Notes: generated by a model not told the origin, from the letters alone. Shown: positions 48,888-57,319, numbered from the stretch's first letter. The stretch is 64,000 bases of DNA from Bryobacteraceae bacterium (GCA_026002875.1 BPGE01000001.1:3100001-3164000); one strand, 5' to 3'. Translations and numbers: made by a program.

Positions 48888-50216
48888 ATGAAACACGACC
48901 ACAAGCCTGCTCCCGCCGACCGGCGCAGCTTTCTGTCCACTGCCGCGGCCGCCGGTCTGACCACGAATCTCTTCACCGGATCCGTCCGCGGCGCCAATGA
49001 CCGCGTGACGGTTGCCTTCATCGGGATGGGCCAGATGGGCCGGGGCAATCTCGAGTACGCCTCGAAGGTGCCCGGATTCCAGCCCGTCGCCGTGTGCGAC
49101 GTCTACCAGCCGCATCTGGAGATGGCCAAAGCGCTGGCCGAGAAGCTGGGCCACGACGTGAAGGCGATCCATGATTTCCGCGAGATCATCGCCGACAAGA
49201 GCGTCGACGCCGTCTGCATTTCGACTCCCGACCACTGGCACGCCTACATGACGATCGAGGCGTGCAAGGCGGGCAAGGACGTCTTTGTCGAGAAGCCGGC
49301 CTGCGTGTATGTCGAAGAAGGCCAGCTGATGGTGCAGGCGGCGCGCAAATACAAGCGCGTGGTGCAGGGCGGCACGATGCAGCGCTCCGGCGGCTATTTC
49401 CAGAAGGCCGCGGAGCTGGTGAAGAGCGGCACGCTGGGCGAGGTCACGTTCTGCCACACGTGGCAGGCGGGGCTCGAGAAGAAAGAGCGCTGGGGCAACC
49501 CTCCGGACGAGCCGCCGCCTCCGGGACTCGACTGGGACCTGTGGCTCGGCCCCGCGCCGAAACGCCCGTACAACCTGAACCGCTTCGGCGTCGCCCCGAA
49601 GCGCTGGTCGACGTTCCGCTATTTCTGGGACTACGCCGGAGGCGCGATGACGGACTGGGGCATTCACCTGATCGACCCCATTCATCAGGCGTTCGACGAT
49701 CCGATGCCCACGGCGGTGACGGCGATGGGCTCGAAGTTCTACGTGACGGACAACTGCGAGACGCCGGACACGATGCTGGCGACGTTTTACTATCCGAAGT
49801 TCCTGTCGAGCTACGAGTCGCGCACGTGCAACCCGATGCCGCTGCTGGGCAACTGGGGCGCGGCGACGGCCATCCACGGCACCGAGGCGACGGTGGTGGT
49901 CAACCGCGGCGGCTGCTGGCTGATCCCGAACCGCGGCTCGAAGATCGAGCCAGCCGTCTGGGAGAAGGACTCGAAGATGGCGCAGCTCAACGTGCCGCAT
50001 TGGGAGAATTTCCTGGCGTGCATCCGTTCGCGCGAGAAGCCGATTTCAGACATCGAGAACTGCGTGCGCTCCTCGGTGACCTGCATTCTGGCCAACGTCT
50101 CGATGCGCGCGGGCGTACGCGTCGACTGGGACGAGCAGCGCTGGACGGTGAAGCAGAGCGAGGCGCGGCCGTATCTGAAGGCGCGCTACCGTTCTCCCTG
50201 GAAGCTGGAAGTGTAG
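48888..50216 (+). CDS. Tat-exported Gfo/Idh/MocA-family oxidoreductase
   Basis: 442 residues. A twin-arginine leader (PADRRSFLSTAAAAGL) precedes the Rossmann domain: VAFIGMGQMGRGNLEYA, then DAVCISTPDHWHAYM and the conserved EKPACVYVEEG Lys motif of the family. The C-terminal alpha/beta domain has WDYAGGAMTDWGIHLID with the expected Asp/His. Family members act on sugars, inositols or glycosides, often with tightly bound NAD(P), which makes export through Tat sensible. It ends 34 bases before the carbonic anhydrase leader hairpin. Confidence 0.92.
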   Translation: MKHDHKPAPADRRSFLSTAAAAGLTTNLFTGSVRGANDRVTVAFIGMGQMGRGNLEYASKVPGFQPVAVCDVYQPHLEMAKALAEKLGHDVKAIHDFREIIADKSVDAVCISTPDHWHAYMTIEACKAGKDVFVEKPACVYVEEGQLMVQAARKYKRVVQGGTMQRSGGYFQKAAELVKSGTLGEVTFCHTWQAGLEKKERWGNPPDEPPPPGLDWDLWLGPAPKRPYNLNRFGVAPKRWSTFRYFWDYAGGAMTDWGIHLIDPIHQAFDDPMPTAVTAMGSKFYVTDNCETPDTMLATFYYPKFLSSYESRTCNPMPLLGNWGAATAIHGTEATVVVNRGGCWLIPNRGSKIEPAVWEKDSKMAQLNVPHWENFLACIRSREKPISDIENCVRSSVTCILANVSMRAGVRVDWDEQRWTVKQSEARPYLKARYRSPWKLEV

Positions 50217-50250
50217 GCGCGCGCGAATCTCTTCCGCGAGATGGACATTG

Positions 50251-50293
50251 GCCCCTCCTGAGGCAATATATAAGAGCCTCAGGAGGGGCTTTT
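50251..50293 (+). promoter_or_regulatory. Perfect 14-bp stem-loop enclosing the carbonic anhydrase ribosome site
   Basis: GCCCCTCCTGAGGC (50251-50264) and GCCTCAGGAGGGGC (50276-50289) are perfectly complementary, with an 11-nt A/T-rich loop, followed by TTTT. AGGAGG at 50281-50286, eight bases before the ATG at 50295, is the only ribosome site for the next gene and lies wholly in the right arm. The element could be an intrinsic terminator for the oxidoreductase gene, a translation switch, or both. The loop also contains TATATAAG, a possible -10. Confidence 0.75.
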
Positions 50294-50294
50294 C

Positions 50295-50858
50295 ATGTCT
50301 CAGATCCTGAACGAAGTTCTGGAAGCCAACCGCCGCTATGCCGCCGATTTCGGCGACAAGGGCAAGCTGGCCATGCCGCCGGCGCGGCGGTTCGCGATTC
50401 TCACCTGCATGGACGCACGGCTCGATCCGGCGAAGTTCGCCGGGCTCGCCGAGGGCGACGCGCACGTGATCCGCAATGCGGGCGGGCGCGCGAGCGACGA
50501 CGCCATCCGCTCGCTGGTGATCTCGGCCAAACTGCTGGGCACGCGCGAGTGGTTCGTCATCCATCACACGGATTGCGGGATGGAGTTCTTCACCGACGAC
50601 GTCATGCGCGGGCTGCTGGCGGAGTCCATCGGTCCGGCAGGGCTCGTGGACGGACAGTGGAAGAACATGGACACGACGCTGCCGGGCTCGCGTGAAGGCG
50701 ACTACATCGACTGGCTCACGATCCGCGACCTCGCGCAGAGCGTTCGCGATGACGTCGAGCGGATCCGCCGCCATCCGCTGGTGCCGCCGGACATTCCCGT
50801 GTACGGCTACATTTACGACGTGCGCACGGGACGGCTGTCGGAAGTGGCGGCGGCCTGA
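50295..50858 (+). CDS. Beta-class carbonic anhydrase
   Basis: Zinc enzyme interconverting CO2 and bicarbonate. 187 residues, compact type (like Mycobacterium Rv1284). Zinc ligands are Cys38 in [10 protein letters not shown], His91 and Cys94 in HHTDC; the Asp40-Arg42 dyad is kept, and [16 protein letters not shown] is the conserved following segment. There is no signal peptide, so it should be cytoplasmic. Its ribosome site is buried in the stem-loop immediately upstream, suggesting control at translation or readthrough. Confidence 0.93.
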   Translation: MSQILNEVLEANRRYAADFGDKGKLAMPPARRFAILTCMDARLDPAKFAGLAEGDAHVIRNAGGRASDDAIRSLVISAKLLGTREWFVIHHTDCGMEFFTDDVMRGLLAESIGPAGLVDGQWKNMDTTLPGSREGDYIDWLTIRDLAQSVRDDVERIRRHPLVPPDIPVYGYIYDVRTGRLSEVAAA

Positions 50859-50922
50859 GCACGAAAATTGCAGGCGGATTCCGTTATTCCTGGCAGACAG
50901 ACTCTGTCAGAGGAGCAAACAG

Positions 50923-51414
50923 ATGAGAATTCCAGCCGTGTCCGTGGTGTTTGTTGCGCTGGCTTTGACACTGCCAGCCGCAGCAGAGAGCAAGGTGTAT
51001 CTGGTTTGCGACAAGGCGGGCGCGACGCCTGTGGCCGCCCTGGCCGAGGTGCGTGGGGGGAGCGAGGTGGCCGTGCTCGCCGTCAAGGAGGGCACGCCGG
51101 GCGCCTGCACGGACCGCTCCGTGCGCGAAGTGCGCGGCGCACCCGAGCCGCCGAAGGCTGAGGGAGCGCGGGTGACAAAGGGCGCTCAGCAGGCAGGGAG
51201 CGCGGTGGCGAGCGGGGCGTCGCTGTTGGGCGGCACCGCGCCGGGCGCAGGGCCCATCTCTGCGCGGCTGAAAGAGGCTCTTGCGGACCCGCGCGGCGTG
51301 CCGGGGGTCGACTTCCAGTCTCCGCAGATGGCGCCCGCCACGCGCGAAGCCGTTTCCAACGTGCTCAGGACGAAGCACGACACGGCGAAGAATTCCATCA
51401 TGAACATCCGGTGA
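50923..51414 (+). CDS. Small exported protein of unknown function
   Basis: 163 residues from the ATG at 50923 with AGGAG seven bases upstream. A signal peptide (SVVFVALALTLPAAAES) is followed by a short domain with two Cys (VYLVCDKAG and GACTDRSVR) that could form a disulfide, then a Gly/Ala-rich low-complexity stretch and a tail ending KNSIMNIR. No family recognised. It begins 64 bp after the carbonic anhydrase gene. Confidence 0.7.
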   Translation: MRIPAVSVVFVALALTLPAAAESKVYLVCDKAGATPVAALAEVRGGSEVAVLAVKEGTPGACTDRSVREVRGAPEPPKAEGARVTKGAQQAGSAVASGASLLGGTAPGAGPISARLKEALADPRGVPGVDFQSPQMAPATREAVSNVLRTKHDTAKNSIMNIR

Positions 51415-51495
51415 TGGGCCCGCCGGCGCCAGAGGCGCGGCAGGCGCAAACAACGCGATTTTCGATCCTGTCGGCCAGACCCAGGCAGCCGAAGC

Positions 51496-51531
51496 GGCAT
51501 CGGGGCGGCCGAATCGGCCGTCCCTGATGCC
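51496..51531. other. Hairpin between convergent genes
   Basis: A long, slightly bulged stem joins 51496-51511 with 51515-51531 across a 3-nt loop (CGGCCG pairs near the tip, GGCATC/GATGCC at the base). It sits in the 215-bp gap between two convergent genes and has no T-run on either side. A perfect 10-bp palindrome GATGCGCATC (51562-51571) follows. It may act as a two-way terminator or hold an unrecognised element. Confidence 0.3.
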
Positions 51532-51629
51532 GTCCATGCGGGGGGAAAGGCTCCATGCGCCCGATGCGCATCGCTCCGGAGGATCGATTTTGCCTCCCGG
51601 CCGGCAGCTACCGCGGCGCCGGGTCTGGA

Positions 51630-53420
51630 TCAGCGCAGCCGGCGGACGACGATGTAGGTGGCGACTGTATTGGCGGACGAAGCCCGGAGGTAGACGATCG
51701 CGCCCGGGGCCCCGGTGTCGACCCGCGCCTGAACGGTCATGGAGCGGGCGCCGGCCGGAACGATGACCTGGGCGGGCAGCCGCACGTACGGCTGGCTGCT
51801 GGTCCACTGCACCACTGCGCCGCCCGCCGGCGCAGGACTGGCCAGCTGCACGGTCGCGCTGAAAGCGTCGCCGGCGCGAACCTGCTGCGGAGAGGCAGAG
51901 ACGCGCTGCAGCGTGACTCGGACCGGCTCCGTCTTCACCGGTTCGACGGTCACCGGAGCCTGCAGGGACGCGCCGCCGAGCGAGGCAGTGAGAACAACGC
52001 TGGCCGGGAAAGAGACCTGCCCGGCCTGCAGGGCAACCGAGGCCGTGGCGCTGCCGGACGGCACGGTGACAGAGGCGGGCACGGCGATCACATTCGGCGC
52101 GGAACTGGAGAGAGCCACCGTCACGCCGCCTTCCGGCGCGGGGGCTGAGAGCGCGACGGACGCTGTCAACGGGGAACCCGCGATGACCGTGGAGGCGGAC
52201 ACCGTGAACGACTGGAGCGCCGGCGCAGGCGGCGGCGGTGGCGGAGGCGGCGCGCCCGCGCACACGGCGTTGGTTTCGACCACTCCGTACTCATACGCGC
52301 CGGCGTCGATCGGCCCGACATCGTAGCGCGGAACTGCGCAGAGCGGGTCCTTGTACTGCATGGCCGGCCGCAGGGAGAAGCCACCTGCCAGGCCTGGTTC
52401 TACGCCTGCGTTCAGCGCCGCGGACAGATTCGAGATGCGGTAGTCATACTGCGCGGGATTGAGGAACCCCATGCCGCCCGAAGTCACGTTGCCCGCCATC
52501 TGGGCGTTGCTTTGCGTGGAGATGATGCCGCTGCCCGAAAAGATGTTGTTGCGAACCACCGCCGGCGTTGTGAAGCTGCTGGAGATCTGCAGGAAGGTGG
52601 CCCCGGCGGCCCGCGTGCTGACAAAGGTGTTGTTCACCACGTAAAGCTCGTTGGGAGCGTTTGTTCTGAGCCCCTCGAGACCGAACGTCAGCATGCCCCG
52701 GTTCTGCGTCGTGTCGCCCTGCTGGACGATGTTGCCGATCACGTAAGCCTGGCCGCCGTTGGGCAGATCGATCTCGTAACTGCCCGTGCCCGTCTCCTGC
52801 GTGAGGCGGTTGTAAAGGATGAAATTCTTCGCGGCGCGGGATTTCACCAGATGGCCGACGATGGCGCGGCGCGAGGCGGAATACCGGAGCGTGAACTCGG
52901 CCACGCCCGCGTTGAGGTAGATGTTGTGGCTCTGGCCGTCGCCGTAGCCGTTGTCGTAGAACTCGGAATGCTCGATGAGCACCCTGCCGTAGAAACCGCC
53001 GAGGATGCCGGTCTCGTTGTGGTGGAAGACGCAGTTGCGCACGGTGAGGTTGCCCGAGTCGAGCCGGATGCCTGCGCCGTTGCGGTCGGGCACTTTGGCG
53101 CCGGAGAACTCGATGTTCTCGACGACGGTGTTGTCGCCCGCCACCACCCAGATGCCTTTCCCTTGCGCATACTTTCCGGCGGCGTCGATGCGCGCGCGCC
53201 CGTTGACGCCGCGAATCGTCAGATTGTTCCTGTAAATCACGCAGACGTCGCCATCGTAGTAGCCCGAGGCGTCGATTTCGATCACATCGCCGTCCTGAGC
53301 GGCGGCGAACGCCTGGCAGGGTTTCGCGTACGGCTGGCCCGGTCCGACGGAGCGGACCGCAGCTGCGGCAGCCGGCGCTGCCAGCATGGACAGGACGAGC
53401 AGGATTGTTCGCATGTCCAT
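51630..53420 (-). CDS. Exported right-handed beta-helix protein with Pro linker and Ig-like repeats
   Basis: 596 residues. A signal peptide (about 1-20) precedes a parallel beta-helix of about 350 residues with Asn-ladder features (NTVVENIEFSGAKVPDRNG, LTVRNCVFHHNETGILGGFY). Then come eight consecutive prolines and two beta-sandwich repeats, each with a VxVPxGxxxxxV motif (ASVTVPSGSATASV, AQVIVPAGARSMTV). Such helices are often pectate-lyase-like or polysaccharide-binding. No clear catalytic site is visible. The ATG at 53414 is an alternative start. Confidence 0.85.
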   Translation of the reverse strand: MDMRTILLVLSMLAAPAAAAAVRSVGPGQPYAKPCQAFAAAQDGDVIEIDASGYYDGDVCVIYRNNLTIRGVNGRARIDAAGKYAQGKGIWVVAGDNTVVENIEFSGAKVPDRNGAGIRLDSGNLTVRNCVFHHNETGILGGFYGRVLIEHSEFYDNGYGDGQSHNIYLNAGVAEFTLRYSASRRAIVGHLVKSRAAKNFILYNRLTQETGTGSYEIDLPNGGQAYVIGNIVQQGDTTQNRGMLTFGLEGLRTNAPNELYVVNNTFVSTRAAGATFLQISSSFTTPAVVRNNIFSGSGIISTQSNAQMAGNVTSGGMGFLNPAQYDYRISNLSAALNAGVEPGLAGGFSLRPAMQYKDPLCAVPRYDVGPIDAGAYEYGVVETNAVCAGAPPPPPPPPAPALQSFTVSASTVIAGSPLTASVALSAPAPEGGVTVALSSSAPNVIAVPASVTVPSGSATASVALQAGQVSFPASVVLTASLGGASLQAPVTVEPVKTEPVRVTLQRVSASPQQVRAGDAFSATVQLASPAPAGGAVVQWTSSQPYVRLPAQVIVPAGARSMTVQARVDTGAPGAIVYLRASSANTVATYIVVRRLR

Positions 53421-53522
53421 CCATCGAGCGATCCCGGCCGTCGCTCCATGCGGCGAATGGCTGATTCCGGCGGCGCAGCAGGGTCGACCGTACTAAGACA
53501 GCCGCCTCACTGAGGCCGCGGC

Positions 53523-54635
53523 TCAGGAAAGCGGTGCAAGCCGCCTCAGGGCAAATGCGTAGGCGCCCAGCGAAACGGCCTCGCTGGTGCCCAGGCGGGT
53601 CAGACCGACGGCCGTGCGCTGCAGGGCGTCGTAACGAATCGTGCGGCCGGAACGGGGCGCCTTTAATTCGCGCGGCTCGCCACGGAGGAAGACATCCCTC
53701 TGCGCCGGATCGTCGAAGTCGAAGGCATGAAACACGACGCGCCGGAGAGGACGGCCATCTCGCTTGAACACGCCGTTGACCGCATCGAGCAGCGCTGGAA
53801 GGAAGAGGGGCGCGGCGCCGGAGAGCCCGCCGCCGATCACGACAAGTCCGTCGATCAGCGTCAGCGCCTGCGCGATGGCGTCCCCGGCCACTTGGCCCAT
53901 GCAGCGGAAAGCCTCAACGGCCGCTTCCCGGTGACCGGGCGCGCGGCCCATGCCGATTTCGAAAATTTCCTTCGGCTCAGGAGTCTCTTCGAAGGCGAGG
54001 CCGGCGATTTCGCCATAGACGCGGCGCACGGCGCGGATCGATGCGCCTTCCTCGGCATTCCAGTCTGGAGCGAGCTTGTTGCGGAGGAGCCAAACCTCGC
54101 CGGCCATCGAGTTGTCGCCGATGAACAGCTCGCCCTGGCGCACGATGCCGCCGCCAAGGCCGGTGCCCAGCGTGATGCCGAGGAGATTCGCATAGCGCTT
54201 GGGGCTGCCCGCTTCAGCCAGCATGCGGTTCACTTCCGGCAGAAAGCCGCTCATCGCCTCGCCATAGGCGAACAGGTCGCCGTCGTTATTGAGGAAAACG
54301 GGAATGCCGAAGACATCTTCGAGCATCGGCCCGAGGGCCACGCCGCCGCGGAAGGCAGGGAGGTTGTTCTCGTTAAAGACGACTCCCGACGGATAATCGG
54401 CCGGTCCGGGGAAGGCGAAACTGATCGCCACGGGCGGCTCTGGCAGAAGGGCTCGGACGCGGCGGAAGCCTTCGATGATGTTGTCGAGACAGGCATCCAG
54501 GTCCGTTGGCGCGGCCGGGAGGTAAATGGGCTCCAGCAGCAGCTGGTTGGACCGGATGGCGGAGAACTTGAGGTTCGTGCCCCCGGCGTCGAGGGTCATG
54601 ACGATGCGGGGATCGGAGGAAGCGTCGATGGACAT
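53523..54635 (-). CDS. ROK-family sugar kinase lacking the zinc motif
   Basis: 370 residues. TLDAGGTNLKFSAI is the phosphate loop of the ROK/hexokinase fold, FLNNDGDLFAYGEA carries the catalytic Asp, and GITLGTGLGGGIV is the second phosphate segment. The usual ROK zinc site (H-x-x-x-x-C-x-C-G-x-x-G-C) is missing, replaced by MAGEVWLLRNKLAP. It follows a sugar-type MFS gene by 18 bp, so import plus phosphorylation of one sugar is likely, sugar unknown. Confidence 0.88.
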   Translation of the reverse strand: MSIDASSDPRIVMTLDAGGTNLKFSAIRSNQLLLEPIYLPAAPTDLDACLDNIIEGFRRVRALLPEPPVAISFAFPGPADYPSGVVFNENNLPAFRGGVALGPMLEDVFGIPVFLNNDGDLFAYGEAMSGFLPEVNRMLAEAGSPKRYANLLGITLGTGLGGGIVRQGELFIGDNSMAGEVWLLRNKLAPDWNAEEGASIRAVRRVYGEIAGLAFEETPEPKEIFEIGMGRAPGHREAAVEAFRCMGQVAGDAIAQALTLIDGLVVIGGGLSGAAPLFLPALLDAVNGVFKRDGRPLRRVVFHAFDFDDPAQRDVFLRGEPRELKAPRSGRTIRYDALQRTAVGLTRLGTSEAVSLGAYAFALRRLAPLS

Positions 54636-54653
54636 GGCGGTTCGGATGGAGGT

Positions 54654-55823
54654 TCAGGCGCGGGCTCGGCGCAGGTTCCGCAGCGCCGCCGCAGTGATGT
54701 AGAGAACGCAGGCCAGAGGGACGAAGAAGCCGGCCTGCGCGGAGGCGGACAGGTCGGACACGAAGCCCATCAGGGGCGGCACGAATGCGGCGCCGACGAT
54801 GGCGGTGACCATCAGGCCGCTCAGCGCGTTGGCGTGCTCGGGCATGGCGTCCACGGTGATCGAGAACACGAGGGGGAAGATGTTGGCGAAGCCCAGCCCG
54901 GTGACGAAGAAGCTGACGGCCGAGACCGTGGGCGAGGGCGCGAAGATGCCAAGCAGGCCGAGGATCGACACCAGGCAGGTGACGAGAAAGAACGGCCTCG
55001 GCTGCATCCAGTTGAGAATGACCCCGCCGGAGAAGCGTCCGATCGTCAGCGCGAGAAAAAAGAGCCCTGTGCCGAGCAGGCCGGTGCGGCTGATGTCGAT
55101 GCCGAAGCGTTCTTTCAGGTACAGGGGAATGCCCGCGCTGACGCTGACTTCCGCGCCGACGTAGAGAAAGATGGCCAGCACCATCATCGCCACGTAGCCG
55201 TTCTTCAGAAGGGCGAGGCAAGATGCCAGCGTGGCGGGCTTCTGGTCGGGTGAACGTGTCTCTTCGACGCGCAGCGTCAGCGTGGCGAGGATCGTGACCG
55301 CCACGGCAGCCGAGTAAATCGGGAACACCACCTGCCACGAAGCGCCGTACCAACGCGCGGCGAGCACGGGCAGCAGGGGACCCGAGAGGGACCCGATGGC
55401 TTTCACGAACTGCGCCAGAGACAGGTTGCGCGAGTACAGACCAGGCGGCGAAACGTCGCGCATGATGGGGTTGCCCGCCACCTGCAGCGTCGTCGCGCCC
55501 GCGCCGAGCAGGAGCACGGTGATCAGAAACACGGGGAACGTCGTGAAGCCCGCGATGGCAGGGATCAACAGGCCGGCAAGCATGATGGCGAGGCCGGCCA
55601 GGAGAATCGTCTTCTTGCCGGTGCGGTCCTGCACCAGCCCCATCGGGATCGACAGCAGCCCGAACATGATGAAGCCGGAGAAGGTGATCCACTGCGCGGC
55701 GAAGTAGGAGAGCTGGAACTGCTCGCGCGCCAGGCTGACGAACGGCCCGGCGGCGTCGGCGAATCCCATGGCCAGGAAGGCCAGAAAGACCGGGAAAGCG
55801 CGTTTCATCGAAAGAGACAGCAT
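54654..55823 (-). CDS. MFS sugar transporter (FucP-like)
   Basis: 389 residues, about twelve membrane spans, in the size range of fucose/glucose:proton symporters. SIPMGLVQDRTGKKTILLAG is the MFS loop 2-3 signature, and LLGAGATTLQVAGNPIMRDV matches the FucP-type fourth span with its Gln and Asn. The start at 55823 has no good ribosome site; the ATG at 55808 is an alternative. Operon with the ROK kinase. Diverges from the Hcp-like gene. Confidence 0.88.
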   Translation of the reverse strand: MLSLSMKRAFPVFLAFLAMGFADAAGPFVSLAREQFQLSYFAAQWITFSGFIMFGLLSIPMGLVQDRTGKKTILLAGLAIMLAGLLIPAIAGFTTFPVFLITVLLLGAGATTLQVAGNPIMRDVSPPGLYSRNLSLAQFVKAIGSLSGPLLPVLAARWYGASWQVVFPIYSAAVAVTILATLTLRVEETRSPDQKPATLASCLALLKNGYVAMMVLAIFLYVGAEVSVSAGIPLYLKERFGIDISRTGLLGTGLFFLALTIGRFSGGVILNWMQPRPFFLVTCLVSILGLLGIFAPSPTVSAVSFFVTGLGFANIFPLVFSITVDAMPEHANALSGLMVTAIVGAAFVPPLMGFVSDLSASAQAGFFVPLACVLYITAAALRNLRRARA

Positions 55824-55870
55824 ACTACCGGGGCGGCCCTGGAGGCGCGCGAGGCAGGGCGCAAGAAGGC

Positions 55871-55900
55871 TTTACTCAGCCGAGGATCAGACCGTAGTAT
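55871..55900 (+). promoter_or_regulatory. Candidate promoter of the Hcp-like gene
   Basis: TTTACT (55871-55876) and TAGTAT (55895-55900) are separated by 18 bp, each matching four of six consensus bases. The start codon lies 57 bases downstream of the -10, behind a strong AAAGGAGG ribosome site. Confidence 0.35.
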
Positions 55901-55957
55901 GTTGCTCTGGAATCGCCCTCGAACAACCGCCGGACCGGGGGCGGAAAGGAGGATCCG

Positions 55958-56371
55958 ATGACACGGCCGTGGGGCAGCACGGTCACGATCGACAATGTGC
56001 ACTTCAACGCCCACTCGGTCAGCTTCAGCTTCAGCACGAACGCGGACCGTTCCGGCATGCCCATGATGGGGAGCCTGCAGGCCAGCGTCGAAGTCACGGT
56101 CGATATTCACGACGATGTGAACATGCCGTTCGATTCGCTCAGGAAGCTGTTTCAGCTGGCCAACGTCGTGACGCGGGACAAGATCAAACCTGTCAAGATC
56201 GAGCTCTGGAAGGACGAGAGCCGGCAGGATGCCATCTGCGTGTACACGTTCAACGGCTGGATCCGCAACTGGCGCACGGCATCCGGCGCCGGCGGCAACC
56301 ACACGCTCTACCTGACGCTGCAGCCGGCCATGGACAAGCAGAACCATCCTGAGGTCGGCATCCGTTCCTGA
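55958..56371 (+). CDS. Hcp/TssD-like tube-fold protein (tentative)
   Basis: 137 residues, mostly beta. The pattern SFSFSTNADRSGMPMMGSLQ in the first third and YTFNGWIRNWRTASGAGG before NHTLYLTLQPAMD resembles the tube proteins of type VI secretion and contractile injection systems. The ribosome site AAAGGAGG is five bases upstream, suggesting strong translation. No sheath, baseplate or VgrG gene is in the window, so it would be an orphan tube protein or a stand-alone relative. The assignment is from pattern memory. Confidence 0.6.
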   Translation: MTRPWGSTVTIDNVHFNAHSVSFSFSTNADRSGMPMMGSLQASVEVTVDIHDDVNMPFDSLRKLFQLANVVTRDKIKPVKIELWKDESRQDAICVYTFNGWIRNWRTASGAGGNHTLYLTLQPAMDKQNHPEVGIRS

Positions 56372-56400
56372 GCGGACAGGGCTGCCGGGCGCCGGATGGA

Positions 56401-56922
56401 TCAAGGCCTGTAGGCGACGCAGGTCAGCCAGCCGCGGCAGGCGAAAAGGTCTGCCAGAGAGTCCCTGCAGAACCCTTCCGAGGGATCCATGAAATACAGG
56501 TGCTCCCTGTCGGCGCCGTAGACGACGATGGCGTGGAAGTCCGGGGGTTTATCCTTTTCCAGGTCGCCGCATTCACCTTCGCCGACCATGGGAAAAGCCG
56601 CAAAGCACGGCAGGTGCTGACTGAAGAACTCCCATGTCATGGCGTCGGTGGAACGGACTTCCGCCGTGATGGCCCATCCGTATCTTGTTCGAAGAACTTC
56701 CGCCACCGCAGGCATGTCTTCGATGCCCAGCGTGCCATAGCTGGGGTCTGAACGGCCGGAACCAGCCTGGACCCAATACTGTTCGCAATCGCGCATGATC
56801 CGGTTCTGGCCGACCCAGCCTTGCCTGGTGGCCAGCCCCCACCATTCCAGCGCCGCTGCCCAGCAGAGAGTTGCATCATTCTGCTGAACCCACGGGATTG
56901 CCTCGAATTCTCCCCGAGTCAC
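56401..56922 (-). CDS. Papain-like cysteine protease
   Basis: 173 residues from a GTG start with GGGAGG eight bases upstream. The papain-like triad is clear: oxyanion Gln14 (WVQQNDATL), Cys20 in LCWAAALEWW, His130 in PPDFHAIVVYG and Asp146 in LYFMDPSEG. It is close in form to the C39-like/AvrRpt2-type small papain-like domains. No signal peptide. It is convergent with the Hcp-like gene, 29 bp apart; a secreted effector role is a guess from that neighbour. Confidence 0.82.
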   Translation of the reverse strand: MTRGEFEAIPWVQQNDATLCWAAALEWWGLATRQGWVGQNRIMRDCEQYWVQAGSGRSDPSYGTLGIEDMPAVAEVLRTRYGWAITAEVRSTDAMTWEFFSQHLPCFAAFPMVGEGECGDLEKDKPPDFHAIVVYGADREHLYFMDPSEGFCRDSLADLFACRGWLTCVAYRP

Positions 56923-57101
56923 GCGGATGCCCTCCCGGGGGCGGTATTCTAGCGCAGGCGCGGACCGGAGGCCAGCGGGCGGATGCCGTCACGGGTGATC
57001 CCGATGGAGCAGGGGGCCTGCGGCCACTGTGGCAAGCCGCCGGGGGCTCCCCCCGCGAACCGCATGGCGCGGCATGGCATACTGCCAGAGGCGGCGAGGA
57101 G

Positions 57102-57269
57102 ATGGCCGGCAGAAAAAAGCAGGCGGACAAAGCTCGCGAGCAGGCGCGCAAGGCGCGCCGTCAGGCGCGGCTGGCCATCGGCTCTGTTCCGCCTCAACGG
57201 GTGATCGAGCCGAAAAAGACCCGGCAGCCGAAGCACCGGAAGCAGACCGATCCAGACAGGGAGCCCTGA
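57102..57269 (+). CDS. Small Lys/Arg-rich protein
   Basis: 55 residues, very basic (opens MAGRKKQADKAREQARKARR and continues with Pro/Lys/Arg). Third-position G/C is high, as in real genes here. GAGGAG sits immediately before the ATG, closer than usual, which weakens the call. It may bind nucleic acid or be an assembly peptide; no family recognised. comEC starts 50 bp downstream. Confidence 0.45.
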   Translation: MAGRKKQADKAREQARKARRQARLAIGSVPPQRVIEPKKTRQPKHRKQTDPDREP

Positions 57270-57319
57270 GGCCCTTTCCCGCTGAGAATTTCCTTCCGGA
57301 CCGCCGACTACCTTGGTGA

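Noticed and set aside
56983-57204. 73-codon frame with a single ACGHCGK motif
   Set aside because: Only one CxxC, no good ribosome site, and it overlaps the better small basic frame at 57102.
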